Notes: generated from the sequence alone by a model not told the origin. A DNA stretch of 56,061 bases from Gammaproteobacteria bacterium (GCA_029289235.1 JARFTZ010000006.1:1-56061), one strand, 5' to 3'. Counted from the stretch's first letter, positions 1 through 10,757 are shown. A program made the numbers and translations.

Positions 1-129
1 CGCCGCTTGCGGGTGCGATTCCGGCATCGCGTGACCCACCTTGCCGCTGATCGCAGCAAGCGCACCGCCCGCCGACAACATGCCCAACGCACCCACCACC
101 AACAGCTTCTTCAATGCAAATGCTTTCAT
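1..129 (-). CDS. dctP: Probable TRAP transporter periplasmic binding protein (DctP family), N-terminal part only
   Basis: Only the first 43 codons are inside the window; the gene runs off the left edge. The translation starts MKAFALKKLLVVGALGML, continues through a small-residue stretch ending GGALAA, and then reads KVGHAMPESHPQA. That is a classical Sec signal peptide followed by the K-x-GH-x-x-PE-x-HP opening typical of DctP solute-binding proteins of tripartite ATP-independent periplasmic transporters, which capture organic or sugar acids in the periplasm. It lies 46 bp downstream of the GntR-type regulator on the same strand, so both probably share a transcript. Together with the divergent dehydratase this suggests uptake plus catabolism of a sugar acid. 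The family call rests on a very short stretch, so another periplasmic binding protein is possible. Confidence 0.55.
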   Translation of the reverse strand, partial: MKAFALKKLLVVGALGMLSAGGALAAISGKVGHAMPESHPQAA

Positions 130-175
130 CTGTGACTCCTCGTAATGAATAAACAAATCACTGGACCAACGAAAA

Positions 176-883
176 TCAGCTACCAGCTCCTTCTGCCCTC
201 TCGAGACCGGCAATCGCCCGGCTGGCCGTGCGGGTCACCATGCGTCGGGAGGCTTCCTCCGCCGCTTCCGGATTCTTGCGCCGGATAGCGTCAAAAAGAT
301 CGTGATGTTCCTTGATGGTGAGCTCCATGTGCTCGGGCCCCGTCTGGAACGTAATGTCGAAAATCGCCCGCTGTAACGCTCCGACCGCGTCGCTCAACTG
401 CTGGATGACCAGATTGCGAGAGGCAACCAGTACCGCGTGATGAAACCGGATGTCCGCCTCATGAAAGACCGGCAGGTTTTTCAGGTTGGCCGCCATCTGA
501 TTGAAATTCGCTTCAATCTCCACCAGGTCCACGGCGGTCGCCCGCTCCGCGGCCCAGCGCGAGATGGTCGGCTCGATCAGGCTGCGCACTTCGATCAATG
601 AACGTACCAGCGAGGGATTCGCCCCTTTCTCAAGCACCCACTCCAGCACGTCGGCGTCGAGATAGTTCCAGTGCTCGGAGGCCATGACGAACAGACCGCG
701 ATGGCGCTGCGCATCAATAAGGCGCTTGGTCGACAACACCTTGATGACCTCGCGCACGACGTTGCGCGAGGTGTCGAAACGCTCGCACAACTCGCTTTCC
801 GAAGGGAGCGCCGACCCCGGGGCGAACTCGCCTTGGGCAATCTGCTTGCCGAACAGGCGTGTCAGTCGATCCGTCTTGGTCAT
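176..883 (-). CDS. GntR-family (FadR subfamily) transcriptional regulator, DgoR-like
   Basis: A 235-residue regulator. Residues 1-75 form the GntR winged helix (GSALPSESELCERFDTSRN, then VVREVIKVLSTKRLI). The remainder is an all-helical FCD effector domain with the metal-binding pattern expected of the family (EADIRFHHAVL, then EHHDLFDAI). From memory it resembles E. coli DgoR, the D-galactonate repressor, especially around HWNYLDADVLEWVLE and ISRWAAERAT. The gene is divergent from the IlvD/Edd-family dehydratase and followed by a TRAP binding protein, so it probably represses both directions and is released by a sugar acid or its 2-keto-3-deoxy derivative. Two TTGTA-N-TACAA-like dyads upstream of its start match the operator type expected for DgoR relatives. 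The exact ligand cannot be read from sequence. Confidence 0.85.
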   Translation of the reverse strand: MTKTDRLTRLFGKQIAQGEFAPGSALPSESELCERFDTSRNVVREVIKVLSTKRLIDAQRHRGLFVMASEHWNYLDADVLEWVLEKGANPSLVRSLIEVRSLIEPTISRWAAERATAVDLVEIEANFNQMAANLKNLPVFHEADIRFHHAVLVASRNLVIQQLSDAVGALQRAIFDITFQTGPEHMELTIKEHHDLFDAIRRKNPEAAEEASRRMVTRTASRAIAGLERAEGAGS

Positions 884-964
884 ATCCGTCGCAATCCCTC
901 TCTCGATCAGCCATGTTTTTGTTTTTTCAAGTCTGTCACCACCTATGGGACAAAGTCAACACAA

Positions 965-996
965 TTGTAGTACAAACAACAAACACTGTATTACAA
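965..996. promoter_or_regulatory. Paired operator dyads for the GntR-type regulator
   Basis: TTGTAGTACAA at 965-975 is a perfect 11-bp odd palindrome. A second copy, CTGTATTACAA at 986-996, differs from the same consensus only at its first base. Their centres are 21 bp apart, about two helical turns, placing both sites on one face of the DNA between the divergent regulator (start 883) and dehydratase (start 1076). As I recall, E. coli DgoR uses TTGTA(G/T)TACA(A/T) repeats, which fits the DgoR-like protein encoded alongside. No footprinting exists for this locus that I know of. Confidence 0.65.
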
Positions 997-1075
997 TGAA
1001 CTTCGTTAACCGCTACAATCAGCGCCCAATCAGCGTCCGATTCCGGCGCGCCGCCACTCTGCGAATGGAGCACAC

Positions 1076-3256
1076 ATGACCCCCACCGCCCCCATCAACC
1101 CCGAATTTGCCGACCTATTCGTCAAAGAGACACTCAACCCTTATCGTGCCTGCATCCAGGGACTGGCCAATGAGCCCTGCACGGTCCAGGCGTTGTTGAA
1201 GCGCGCACACGATTTCCTGCAGGACGAGGCCGACTATCTCGGCCTGGGAGACATCTCGCAAACGGCGATCGTCGAGCGCCTGGTGGCGAACCGGCCCCGC
1301 ATCTGCATCATCCAGGGATCGGCTGATCACCCCGCCCATCTCTTCGACCATGAACACACGCTGCGCGCGGCGGCGCGTATCTGGCAGAACGGCGGCGTAC
1401 CGTTCACCTTCGGCATCCCGGTCATCTGCGACGGCACCGCACAGAGCAACATCGGACAAAGCTACTCGCTGGCCTCGCGCAACCACACGGCGATGGCGGT
1501 GAACATCAACTTCGAGGGACACAGCTACCACGCGGCCTACGTAATCTCGGGCTGCGACAAGACGCCGACCGGCATCCTCTCCGGCCTTGCCGCCGCCGAT
1601 CGCGCTCGCCGCGAACCCGAGCGTGGCACTGCCCCGGCCTGGGCGGTGTTCGTTCCGGCGCACGTGCTCAAGGGCGGCAGTATTCCGAAAAACACGCGCA
1701 AGAAACTGCAGGATATCCAGGACGCGGCCCGTGCCGCCGGCGACCCGCAACTCGCCGACGACATCGAGGAGAACTGTCACTACATCCTGCAATGCTCGTC
1801 GGACGAGGCGTTCCTCGGCATGCTCACCCGCGCCGTCGAACAACATCTGATCGACCAGCCCGCCGCCGACGCAATCCTCAACGAACTGGCCGCCGCTACC
1901 TGCGACGACAAGGGCGGCATCTGCGCCTTCAACGGCACCGGCAACTCATCGCGGACGCTGGTCTCGGCGCTGGGCTTCGTGCCGGAAGGTTCTGAACTGC
2001 TGGTCGACGAAGCCCCGACCGCCTTGGTCGCCCGCAACGTCGACCAGCTGTTCCGCATGATCAACAAGCCGGAATACGCAGTTTGCGAGATTCTCAAGCA
2101 CAACTACGGCAACGCGGTGCGCATCCACAACGCCACCGGCAGTTCGAGCAACCTGATGCTGCACATGCCCTGCGTGATGCGCCACGCCGGTTTCGACGTC
2201 ACGCTGTTCGATTACGAGAAAATCCGTAACGCCCACCCGGTGCCGGACATCTTCGCCCACAGTCTGACGGAAGGACGCGACACGTTCGTCCTCGCCGAAC
2301 AGGCGCGCGCCGGCATGCACCACGGGATGACCAGCCTGTACAAGGTGCTCAAGGATCTCAACGTGCCGATGAAATGGGATGCGCCGACGGTCACCGGCAA
2401 GACCTGGGGCGAACGCGTCGCCGCCATTCCCGAGGCGGTTTCGCCGGCCCTGCCGCAGGAGCGTTCGGTGATCCGCATCAAGCCGATCCGCGACATTTCC
2501 GGCACCGACATCATGCGTGGCAATTTCTTCTCGTCCTGCACGCTGAAGGTCGCCGGCATGTCCACCGACTCGTACAACCGCTTCAACGGCAAGGTTTTCC
2601 TGGTGCGCTATTACGAGAACGAGACGCTCTGCACAAACGACTTGCGCTCGAGCAACCTGGTCGACACGCTCTGCAGGATGCCTGAACTGACGCCGCAGAT
2701 GCTGGCCGCCTTCCGCAAGTTCAACAACGCGCCGGCCGACGAGGACGTCCTGACGATGGTCAACAACGGCACGCTGGCGTTCGCCTTCGTCATCGCCGGA
2801 CAAGGGCCGAAGGCCTTCGGCATGCCCGAGATGTTCGCCCCGAGCCAGTACCTGAAGCACCACGGCGTGGTGGAACGCACCTCGGTGATGATCACCGACG
2901 GCCGCTATTCCGGCGTCACCAAGGGCGCCTGTGTCGGCCACATGGTTCCGGAAGTCTTCGAGGGTGGCGGCATCGGCACCCTGATGAGCGGCGATCTGCT
3001 GTGGATGCGCCTCACCGACCGGCGCATCGACCTGATCGACAAGGACGCTTTCCTGAACGGCAGCGTCGTACCGCTCGAAGGCGCGCCGTTCGAGGAACGC
3101 AAGGAACTGTTGGAAAGCCGTAAAGCGATGATCGAGAAGCGCCAGCGGCAGGTCGCCGCCTGCAACATCCTCGACAACGTTTCGAATGCCGAATTCGGCG
3201 TCGTCCCGATGGCGGTGCACCGCCGCGCGACGATTCCGTGGTCGTTCCCTTACTGA
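1076..3256 (+). CDS. IlvD/Edd-family dehydratase, probable sugar-acid dehydratase
   Basis: A 726-residue [Fe-S] dehydratase, longer than the usual 560-660 residues of the family. The cluster cysteines appear as C118 (ICDGTAQSN), C160 in the SGCDKT motif and C283 (GGICAFNGTGN). ATGSSSNLMLHMP follows near 350. The C-terminal beta-barrel half carries GQGPKAFGMPEM and TDGRYSGVTKGACVGH, hallmarks of dihydroxy-acid, phosphogluconate and sugar-acid dehydratases. The reaction would be dehydration of an aldonic acid to its 2-keto-3-deoxy acid in the cytoplasm. It is transcribed away from a DgoR-like repressor and a TRAP binding protein, so a galactonate-, gluconate- or arabinonate-type substrate is more likely than branched-chain amino-acid synthesis. 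The ATG at 1076 is preceded by AATGGAG. Substrate is unassigned. Confidence 0.8.
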   Translation: MTPTAPINPEFADLFVKETLNPYRACIQGLANEPCTVQALLKRAHDFLQDEADYLGLGDISQTAIVERLVANRPRICIIQGSADHPAHLFDHEHTLRAAARIWQNGGVPFTFGIPVICDGTAQSNIGQSYSLASRNHTAMAVNINFEGHSYHAAYVISGCDKTPTGILSGLAAADRARREPERGTAPAWAVFVPAHVLKGGSIPKNTRKKLQDIQDAARAAGDPQLADDIEENCHYILQCSSDEAFLGMLTRAVEQHLIDQPAADAILNELAAATCDDKGGICAFNGTGNSSRTLVSALGFVPEGSELLVDEAPTALVARNVDQLFRMINKPEYAVCEILKHNYGNAVRIHNATGSSSNLMLHMPCVMRHAGFDVTLFDYEKIRNAHPVPDIFAHSLTEGRDTFVLAEQARAGMHHGMTSLYKVLKDLNVPMKWDAPTVTGKTWGERVAAIPEAVSPALPQERSVIRIKPIRDISGTDIMRGNFFSSCTLKVAGMSTDSYNRFNGKVFLVRYYENETLCTNDLRSSNLVDTLCRMPELTPQMLAAFRKFNNAPADEDVLTMVNNGTLAFAFVIAGQGPKAFGMPEMFAPSQYLKHHGVVERTSVMITDGRYSGVTKGACVGHMVPEVFEGGGIGTLMSGDLLWMRLTDRRIDLIDKDAFLNGSVVPLEGAPFEERKELLESRKAMIEKRQRQVAACNILDNVSNAEFGVVPMAVHRRATIPWSFPY

Positions 3257-3270
3257 GCCGCTAACCACAA

Positions 3271-3295
3271 CTGCCCCGGTGACAGACCGGGGCAG
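3271..3295. terminator. Hairpin between convergent dehydratase and proB
   Basis: CTGCCCCGGT (3271-3280) pairs perfectly with ACCGGGGCAG (3286-3295) around a 5-nt loop. It lies between the convergent ends of the dehydratase (+) and proB (-). There is no clear U-tract on either side, so it is a terminator candidate on position and stem stability only. Confidence 0.55.
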
Positions 3296-3305
3296 CCTCC
3301 GTGGA

Positions 3306-4430
3306 TCAGCAGACCACCATGTTGTCGCGATGGATCATCTCGGGCTCGTCGAGATAACCCAGGATCTCCTCGATGTCGCAACTGGCATGGCGCGCAATGC
3401 GCCGCGCGTCGCTGCTGCCGTAGTTGATGAGGCCGCGCGCCACCTCCCGCCCATCGGCTGAAACACAGGCCACAGCCGCTCCACGCTCGAATTCACCCTG
3501 TACTTCGACAACACCGATCGGCAGAAGGCTCTTTCCTTCGTCGAGCGCCTTGACCGCACCTTCATCAAGCACCAGGCGACCATTGAGTTGCAGGTGATCG
3601 GCCAGCCATTGCTTGCGGGCATTGAGCATCTGCATCTCCGAAACCAGCAGGGTGCCGATCGACTCGCCCCGTGCCAGCCGCGGCATCACGTCACGCTCCC
3701 GCCCACTGGCAATGACCGTGTGGGCGCCGCTGTTCGCCGCTCGCTTGGCAGCGATCACCTTGGTGATCATGCCGCCGGTACCGATGCGCGTACCGGCCCC
3801 GCCGGCCATCGCCTCCAGCGCCGGATCGCCCGCGCGCGCCTCGGATATCAAGGTCGCTTGCGGATCCTTGCGCGGATCCGCCGTGTACAGCCCCTGCTGG
3901 TCGGTCAGGATCACCAGGCAGTCGGCTTCGACCAGGTTGGCAACCAACGCGCCCAGCGTGTCGTTGTCGCCGAACTTGATTTCGTCGGTGATCACCGTGT
4001 CGTTTTCATTGATGATCGGCACCACGCCGAGCGACAACAGGGTGGTCAGTGTCGAACGGGCGTTGAGATAGCGCTTGCGGTCGGCCAGATCCTCGTGCGT
4101 CAGCAACACCTGCGCCGTGTGCAACCCGTACGCCGAGAACGCGCTTTCATAGACCTGCACCAACCCCATCTGTCCGACCGCCGCACACGCCTGCAGGTCA
4201 TGCACGGCGCTCGGCCGTTTCTCCCAGCCCAGCCGCTGCATGCCGCAAGCGATCGCCCCGGAGGAGACCAGGACGACCTCCCGGCCCTGCTCGCGCAATT
4301 CGGCGATCTGCCGCGCCCACTCGCGAATGGCTGCCGTGTCGAGGCCCTCGCCGTTGTTGGTAACCAGCGCCGAGCCGACCTTGACGACCAGCCGTTTCGC
4401 CTCGGCGATACGTGTTGTATTCGTAACCAT
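3306..4430 (-). CDS. proB: Glutamate 5-kinase
   Basis: This 374-residue protein phosphorylates L-glutamate to gamma-glutamyl phosphate, the first step of proline synthesis. The amino-acid kinase domain (1-260) begins [14 protein letters not shown] and carries [13 protein letters not shown], the substrate-loop segment INENDTV and [10 protein letters not shown]-terminal PUA domain (about 280-374) includes [14 protein letters not shown]. The frame stays open upstream into obgE, but the start at 4430 ([12 protein letters not shown]) gives the family's standard length and sits 7 bp after the obgE stop. Translation is therefore probably coupled in an obgE-proB transcript. Regulation is expected mainly by proline feedback on the enzyme, as in the family. 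Confidence 0.95.
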   Translation of the reverse strand: MVTNTTRIAEAKRLVVKVGSALVTNNGEGLDTAAIREWARQIAELREQGREVVLVSSGAIACGMQRLGWEKRPSAVHDLQACAAVGQMGLVQVYESAFSAYGLHTAQVLLTHEDLADRKRYLNARSTLTTLLSLGVVPIINENDTVITDEIKFGDNDTLGALVANLVEADCLVILTDQQGLYTADPRKDPQATLISEARAGDPALEAMAGGAGTRIGTGGMITKVIAAKRAANSGAHTVIASGRERDVMPRLARGESIGTLLVSEMQMLNARKQWLADHLQLNGRLVLDEGAVKALDEGKSLLPIGVVEVQGEFERGAAVACVSADGREVARGLINYGSSDARRIARHASCDIEEILGYLDEPEMIHRDNMVVC

Positions 4431-4437
4431 TCTTCGC

Positions 4438-5567
<1,130 letters not shown>

Positions 5568-5601
5568 CCATTGCCGCCGCAGCGGACCGACCGTCGCCCG
5601 T

Positions 5602-5865
5602 TCAGGCTGCCGCCGGAACGATGCTCACGGTGCGTTGACGTTTCGCGCCCTTGAGCGCGAAGTCGACATAGCCGTCGACCAGCGCGAACAGGGTGTGATC
5701 CTTGCCGATGCCGACGCCGACGCCAGGGTGGAACTGGGTACCGCGCTGACGGACCAGAATATTGCCGGCCAGAACCAGTTGGCCGCCGAAACGCTTGACG
5801 CCAAGGCGTTTCGACTCTGAGTCGCGGCCGTTACGGGAACTGCCGCCTGCTTTTTTGTGTGCCAT
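5602..5865 (-). CDS. rpmA: 50S ribosomal protein L27
   Basis: 87 residues, normal family length. The N-terminus [20 protein letters not shown] is the conserved segment that reaches towards the peptidyl transferase centre. [21 protein letters not shown] and the HPG[14 protein letters not shown] motif follow. The gene starts 18 bp after rplU on the same strand and ends before a strong hairpin, forming a compact rplU-rpmA operon. The N-terminus shows no cleavable extension of the kind seen in Firmicutes. Confidence 0.97.
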   Translation of the reverse strand: MAHKKAGGSSRNGRDSESKRLGVKRFGGQLVLAGNILVRQRGTQFHPGVGVGIGKDHTLFALVDGYVDFALKGAKRQRTVSIVPAAA

Positions 5866-5883
5866 GTTTCAGTTTCCTTTCCG

Positions 5884-6195
5884 TTAGGCCGAAATGCCGT
5901 CGATGCGGATTTCAGTGTAGTTCTGACGGTGGCCCTGATGCTTCTGGTAATGCTTGCGACGACGCATCTTGAAGATCTTGACCTTGTCGTGACGGCCTTG
6001 CGAAAGCACAGTAGCCTTGACCGATGCCCCTGCCACGAGCGGCGCGCCGATTTTCACGGACTCGCCCTCGCCGACCATGAGCACCTGATCGATCGTGACT
6101 TCTGCGCCAACTTCTGCCGGTATCTGTTCTATTTTCAGTTTTTCGCCAGCGGCAACGCGATACTGCTTGCCACCGGTTTTTATGACCGCGTACAT
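5884..6195 (-). CDS. rplU: 50S ribosomal protein L21
   Basis: 103 residues, full length. It opens [20 protein letters not shown] and contains the family signature [19 protein letters not shown] near the C-terminus, used for binding 23S rRNA. It is the first gene of a rplU-rpmA operon. A near-consensus sigma-70 promoter lies 46-73 bp upstream. The divergent ispB gene on the other side is a common neighbour in proteobacteria. Confidence 0.97.
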   Translation of the reverse strand: MYAVIKTGGKQYRVAAGEKLKIEQIPAEVGAEVTIDQVLMVGEGESVKIGAPLVAGASVKATVLSQGRHDKVKIFKMRRRKHYQKHQGHRQNYTEIRIDGISA

Positions 6196-6240
6196 GTTGG
6201 ACTCCAGAGAACTAAAAAAAAGTGAAGCGAAGAACCGCGC

Positions 6241-6268
6241 ATTATACGTATTTCCCCTGCCAAGTCAA
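6241..6268 (-). promoter_or_regulatory. rplU: Sigma-70 promoter for rplU-rpmA
   Basis: Read on the minus strand: TTGACT (-35, 6263-6268), a 16-bp spacer, then a perfect TATAAT (-10, 6241-6246). It lies 46 bp upstream of the rplU start codon and fits the strong expression expected of ribosomal-protein genes. Confidence 0.8.
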
Positions 6269-6355
6269 AGAGTTCGGAACCATCGCCGCGCCGTCGTCTT
6301 GACGCCACCCCGGCCGCCCCATACCATCTCGGGATTTCCCTGAAAGTGACGCGCG

Positions 6356-7324
6356 TTGAAGCTCGAGCAACTCTACAAACTGATCGGCCCCGACATGCAG
6401 GCCGTTGACGCGGTGATCCGCCAGCGGCTGCACTCCGACGTCGCGCTGGTCAGACAAGTAGCCGAGTACATCATCAGCGCCGGCGGAAAACGCCTGCGCC
6501 CTGCGCTCGTTCTGCTCTGCGCCGGCGCGCTCGGCTATCAGGGCACCCGGCACCACGAACTGGCGGCAATCGTCGAACTGATCCACACCTCGACGCTGCT
6601 GCATGACGACGTGGTCGACGAATCCGACCTGCGCCGCGGTCGCGAGACCGCCAACGCGCTGTTCGGCAACGCCGCCAGCGTGCTGGTCGGCGACTTCCTT
6701 TACTCGCGCTCCTTCCAGATGATGGTTGATATCGGCAACATGCGGGTGATGAGCGTCCTCTCCGACGCCACCACCATCATCGCCGAAGGCGAAGTGCTGC
6801 AGTTGATGAACTGCCACGATGCCGACGTCGACGAGGAGCGCTACCTGCAGGTCATCCGCTACAAGACGGCCAAGCTGTTCGAAGCCGCTTCCCGGCTCGG
6901 CGCAATCATCGGCGGTGCCGACGCGGAAACGGAGCAGCGCCTGGCCGATTACGGAACCTGCCTCGGCACGGCCTTCCAGCTGATCGACGATGTGCTCGAT
7001 TACTCCGGCGCCGAAGGCGAAACCGGAAAACACCTCGGCGACGATCTCGCCGAAGGCAAGCCGACGCTGCCGTTGATCCACGTGCTGACCCACGGCACGC
7101 CCGAGCAGCGCGACTGCGTGCGCAGCGCCATCGAAACCGGCGGGCGCGACGATTTCCCCGCCGTGCTGGCGGCAATTCATGCCACCGGCGCACTGGAGCA
7201 TACGAAAAAGCAGGCCAAGGCCGAGGCCGATCGTGCCGCCGCGACAATAAACGCTCTTCCCGCTTCCCCTTACAAGGATTCTTTGTTAGAATTGTCGGCC
7301 TTCGCGGTTGCAAGGTCTTACTAG
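6356..7324 (+). CDS. ispB: Octaprenyl diphosphate synthase
   Basis: A 322-residue trans-prenyltransferase that extends farnesyl diphosphate to the C40 side chain used for ubiquinone. The first aspartate-rich motif is in LLHDDVVDESDLRRGRETAN (first Asp about residue 83) and the second is LIDDVLDY. Substrate-binding GGKRLRP is near 43, and GKHLGDDLAEGKPTLPL is the usual C-terminal signature. The start is TTG at 6356; the next in-frame methionine would remove conserved helix A. It diverges from rplU and is followed 18 bp later by tRNA-Pro. The chain-length assignment (C40) is from family resemblance only. Confidence 0.93.
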   Translation: MKLEQLYKLIGPDMQAVDAVIRQRLHSDVALVRQVAEYIISAGGKRLRPALVLLCAGALGYQGTRHHELAAIVELIHTSTLLHDDVVDESDLRRGRETANALFGNAASVLVGDFLYSRSFQMMVDIGNMRVMSVLSDATTIIAEGEVLQLMNCHDADVDEERYLQVIRYKTAKLFEAASRLGAIIGGADAETEQRLADYGTCLGTAFQLIDDVLDYSGAEGETGKHLGDDLAEGKPTLPLIHVLTHGTPEQRDCVRSAIETGGRDDFPAVLAAIHATGALEHTKKQAKAEADRAAATINALPASPYKDSLLELSAFAVARSY

Positions 7325-7342
7325 CAGTCGCAAGCTTTCGGT

Positions 7343-7419
<77 letters not shown>

Positions 7420-7424
7420 ACATT

Positions 7425-7451
7425 CAAAAAAGCCGCGTTGCGGCTTTTTTT
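7425..7451 (+). terminator. Rho-independent terminator after tRNA-Pro
   Basis: AGCCGC (7431-7436), loop GTT, GCGGCT (7440-7445), then a run of seven T in the coding strand. Flanking A and T bases lengthen the stem. It begins 6 bp after the tRNA CCA end. Confidence 0.92.
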
Positions 7452-7554
7452 GTTTCCGCGAGCGCCCCTTCAGCGGAACCGCAGATGCCACTTTGCGGCC
7501 CGGCGCACGAGACCTTCTGCTATTCTTCGCAGAATCAGTCCATCCGCCAACGTC

Positions 7555-7782
7555 ATGAAATACCTGCTCCTTTTCGCGCTGCTGTTCCTCGTTCTCTGGA
7601 TCGTGCGCAAGAACCGGGAGCGCACATCGGCGCCACCACCTCCCGCGGCCCGGCCGCCTGAGAGGATGGTTACTTGCGCCTACTGCGGCGTCAATCTGCC
7701 GCTCAGCGAAAGTGTGCATTCGGGAAACCGCCATTATTGCTGTGTCGAACATCAGCATTCCGGCGAAACGCGGGAACGCTGA
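7555..7782 (+). CDS. PP0621-family small membrane protein with zinc-type cysteine motif
   Basis: 75 residues. An N-terminal membrane segment ([17 protein letters not shown]) is followed by a basic, proline-rich linker and a C-terminal motif [13 protein letters not shown] with a second pair of cysteines (YCCVEH). I recognise it as the PP0621 family, small anchored proteins of unknown function that precede pilS-type kinases in many beta- and gammaproteobacteria. The four cysteines could bind zinc. The frame is open further upstream, but the start at 7555 places the membrane segment at the N-terminus and avoids overlapping the tRNA terminator. The gene ends 6 bp before the sensor kinase, so they are probably co-transcribed. 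Confidence 0.8.
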   Translation: MKYLLLFALLFLVLWIVRKNRERTSAPPPPAARPPERMVTCAYCGVNLPLSESVHSGNRHYCCVEHQHSGETRER

Positions 7783-7788
7783 CCCGTC

Positions 7789-9375
7789 ATGAATTCCCCT
7801 GGTGCAACAACGCCGAAGCAGTTCTCTGACATCCACTGGAAGTCACTGCGCTACTTCAGCATCTACCGCTTGTGCATCGCCATTCTGCTGTTTGCCTCGT
7901 CGCTGCCCCGCTCCTCAGTCTTTTCATTGCTGAGTGCCGGCAAGACCCCCTTTCAGATCGAAATCACCGGCGTCTATGCCGCCTGCGCCCTCGCATCACT
8001 CCTCTTCGTGCACTTTCACCGGCAGCACTTCAATCGCCAGGTCAGTCTGCAGGTCGTCACCGACATCATCGTGCTGACCCTCCTCGCCCATACCGGTGGC
8101 GGTCTGAAGAGCGGCATGGGCATCCTGCTGCTGGTTACCCTCGCCGGCGCCGGGCTGGTCGGACAAGGACGACTGGTATTGTTCTACGCCGCCGTCGCCA
8201 CGATCGCCATGCTCGGCGAGCACATGCTGCGCACCTTTTCCAGCAATCTTGAAGTGGTGGACTTTTTCGAAGCGGGCCTGTTCTGCACCGGTTTCTTCGC
8301 TGTCGCCATCTCGGCCCGCCTGCTGGCCAACCGGGTCATCGCCAACGAGGAACTGGCGCGCAAACGGGGCGAGGAGTTGCGGAACCAGACGGTGATCAGC
8401 CAGCACATCATCGAGGAGATGCAGGATGGCGTGCTCGTAATCGATCGCCAGGGACACATCAAGCAGAGCAACCCGCGTGTCGAACGGCTGCTCGGCCTCG
8501 GCAACCCGACCGGACGCGAACTGGAGACCTACTCGACCGAACTCGCGCAGGGCTTCCGCCGCTGGTGCGAGCATGAGCACGCCGACCCGGTCATGGTCCG
8601 CGCCCCGGCAAGCGGCATGCATCTGCGCGCGCGCTTCGTCAACGCCGCCAGCCCGCAGCGCGATGTCCTGGTTTTCCTGGAAGACCTGAGCCGGCTCCAG
8701 GAACAGGCCCGCCAGCTCAAGCTTGCCGCGCTCGGACGCCTGACGGCGAATATCGCCCACGAGATCCGCAACCCGCTCTCGGCGATCAAGCATGCCGGCG
8801 AACTGTTGCGGGAAGAAACGAGCAACCCGACCGAGGAGCGCCTCCTGCGCATCGTCATCGACAACTCACAGCGGGTGGAGAACATCGTCAACGACGTCCT
8901 GCAGCTTGGCCGGCGCGACCGCGCCCATCGCGAGCAGATCAACCTGCGGCAAATGCTGCCGTTGTTCATCGAGGAGTTCATGCTCAAGGAAGAAGCACCG
9001 GACGGCCTCATCGCAACCGATATCCAAGGCCGCGGCACCATGCTTTTCGATCGCTCGCACTTCACCCAGGTGTTGTGGAACCTTGTCGGCAATGCGCTGC
9101 GCCATTCGCAAAAGACGACCGGAAGCGTCCGCATCCAGGTCAACGACACCCCGGACGACAGCCGCATCGAACTGCATGTCATCGACGACGGCAAAGGCGT
9201 GGACGAGTCGCTGCGGGAACAGATCTTCGAACCATTCTTCACCACGCACAGCCGCGGCACCGGCCTGGGCCTCTACATCGCCCGGGAACTGTGCGACGCC
9301 AACGGCGCGCAACTCGACCTGCGCCACACGGCATCCGGCGCCGACTTCTGCATTTCCGGAAGGAACATCGAATGA
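7789..9375 (+). CDS. pilS: Sensor histidine kinase, PilS type
   Basis: 528 residues. Residues 1-190 contain about six hydrophobic helices, the PilS membrane sensor layout. A PAS domain follows (about 205-310, [18 protein letters not shown]). The HisKA domain carries the phospho-accepting H324 in [19 protein letters not shown], and the C-terminal ATPase domain has N, G1 and G2 boxes ([31 protein letters not shown]). In pseudomonads PilS senses membrane pilin and, with PilR, controls pilin transcription through sigma-54. The stop overlaps the regulator start (ATGA at 9372-9375). The pilBCD genes lie 33 kb away in this window. Assignment to PilS rather than another NtrB-like kinase rests on topology and neighbourhood. 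Confidence 0.82.
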   Translation: MNSPGATTPKQFSDIHWKSLRYFSIYRLCIAILLFASSLPRSSVFSLLSAGKTPFQIEITGVYAACALASLLFVHFHRQHFNRQVSLQVVTDIIVLTLLAHTGGGLKSGMGILLLVTLAGAGLVGQGRLVLFYAAVATIAMLGEHMLRTFSSNLEVVDFFEAGLFCTGFFAVAISARLLANRVIANEELARKRGEELRNQTVISQHIIEEMQDGVLVIDRQGHIKQSNPRVERLLGLGNPTGRELETYSTELAQGFRRWCEHEHADPVMVRAPASGMHLRARFVNAASPQRDVLVFLEDLSRLQEQARQLKLAALGRLTANIAHEIRNPLSAIKHAGELLREETSNPTEERLLRIVIDNSQRVENIVNDVLQLGRRDRAHREQINLRQMLPLFIEEFMLKEEAPDGLIATDIQGRGTMLFDRSHFTQVLWNLVGNALRHSQKTTGSVRIQVNDTPDDSRIELHVIDDGKGVDESLREQIFEPFFTTHSRGTGLGLYIARELCDANGAQLDLRHTASGADFCISGRNIE

Positions 9376-10757
9376 TTTCAGAAAAAAACGAACGACGGCG
9401 CGGCGAGTTGCCGCGCGTCCTGGTCGTCGACGACGAGGAAGACATTCGCGAACTGCTCGACCTGACCCTCGCGCGCATGGGGCTTTCCGCCGATTGCGCC
9501 GGCAGCGTCGCCGAAGCCCGGCAGTTCCTCGAGAAAGAGCGCTACAGCCTTTGCCTGACCGACATGCGCCTTCCCGACGGCGAAGGGCTGGACATCGTGC
9601 GGCTGATCGGCAGCCGTTACGGTGAGACACCCGTGGCAGTAATCACGGCATTCGGCAGTGCCGACAACGCCGTCGCCGCACTCAAGGCCGGGGCGTTTGA
9701 CTACCTGGCCAAGCCGGTCGCGCTCGACCAGTTGCGCACGCTGATCAAATCGGCCATCAGCCTGCCTGCCGCGGCGACAACGGCCAGTCGCCCTGGCAGC
9801 GAGGGAACGGGTGGCGGCAGCCAGTTGATCGGCACATCAAGCGCCATCGCGGCAGTGCGCGAGACCATCGGCAAGCTTGCCCGCAGCCAGGCACCGGTTT
9901 ACATCTCCGGCGAATCGGGGAGCGGCAAGGAACTGGCGGCGCGACTCATCCACCAGCAAAGTTCGCGACACGCCGGGCCGTTCATTCCGGTCAACTGTGG
10001 CGCCATCCCCGAGAATCTGATGGAGAGCGAGTTCTTCGGCTACCGCAAGGGCGCATTCACCGGTGCGGACAGCGACCGCGAAGGCTTCTTCCACGTCGCG
10101 AACGGCGGCACGCTCTTTCTCGACGAGGTCGCCGACTTGCCGCTGGCCATGCAGGTCAAGCTGCTGCGCGCGATTCAGGAAAAGAAAGTGCGCAAGGTCG
10201 GCAGCGCCGTCGAGGAGGCCGTGGACGTGCGCATCGTGTCGGCCACCCACCGCAAGCTCAAGGAGTGCGTGGATGCCGGCGCTTTCCGCCAGGACCTGTA
10301 CTACCGCCTGAACGTCATCGAACTGAAGATGCCGCCCCTGCGCGAGCGCCAGGAAGACATCCCGCCGCTCGTCGACGCCCTGCTCGCCCGCATCTGCCCG
10401 AGTCACAGCCCGGCAATGTCGGACGAAGCGATGCAGGCGCTCTGCGCCTACAGTTACCCCGGCAACGTCCGCGAGCTGGAAAACATCCTCGAGCGGGCGA
10501 CCGCGCTCTGTCTCGACGACAGGATATGCCCCGACGACTTGCAACTCGCCTCCGACGCCCCGGCTGGCGACGACCTCAACGGACATCCGGGAGAAACGCT
10601 CGACGACCAGCTGAACCGCGTCGAGCGCCAGGCCATCCTCGATGCCCTGGGCAAAACCGGTTTCAACAGGACTGCCGCCGCCCGAATACTGGGAATCACC
10701 TTCCGTTCGCTGCGCTATCGCATCGAGCGGCTGGGCATCGAGGAGCACGCGGGATGA
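9372..10757 (+). CDS. pilR: Sigma-54-dependent response regulator, PilR type
   Basis: 461 residues in the NtrC arrangement. The receiver domain has phosphorylation site D64 (LCLTDMRLPD). The AAA+ domain has Walker A GESGSGKE near 178, the sigma-54 contact loop GAFTGA starting at G227 and Walker B TLFLDEVADL. A Fis-type helix-turn-helix ends the protein (FNRTAAARILGITFRSLRYR). It would hydrolyse ATP to open sigma-54 promoters, probably pilA, after phosphorylation by the kinase encoded immediately upstream. Translation is coupled by the 4-bp ATGA overlap, and the stop overlaps the ampD start in the same way. Confidence 0.85.
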   Translation: MISEKNERRRGELPRVLVVDDEEDIRELLDLTLARMGLSADCAGSVAEARQFLEKERYSLCLTDMRLPDGEGLDIVRLIGSRYGETPVAVITAFGSADNAVAALKAGAFDYLAKPVALDQLRTLIKSAISLPAAATTASRPGSEGTGGGSQLIGTSSAIAAVRETIGKLARSQAPVYISGESGSGKELAARLIHQQSSRHAGPFIPVNCGAIPENLMESEFFGYRKGAFTGADSDREGFFHVANGGTLFLDEVADLPLAMQVKLLRAIQEKKVRKVGSAVEEAVDVRIVSATHRKLKECVDAGAFRQDLYYRLNVIELKMPPLRERQEDIPPLVDALLARICPSHSPAMSDEAMQALCAYSYPGNVRELENILERATALCLDDRICPDDLQLASDAPAGDDLNGHPGETLDDQLNRVERQAILDALGKTGFNRTAAARILGITFRSLRYRIERLGIEEHAG

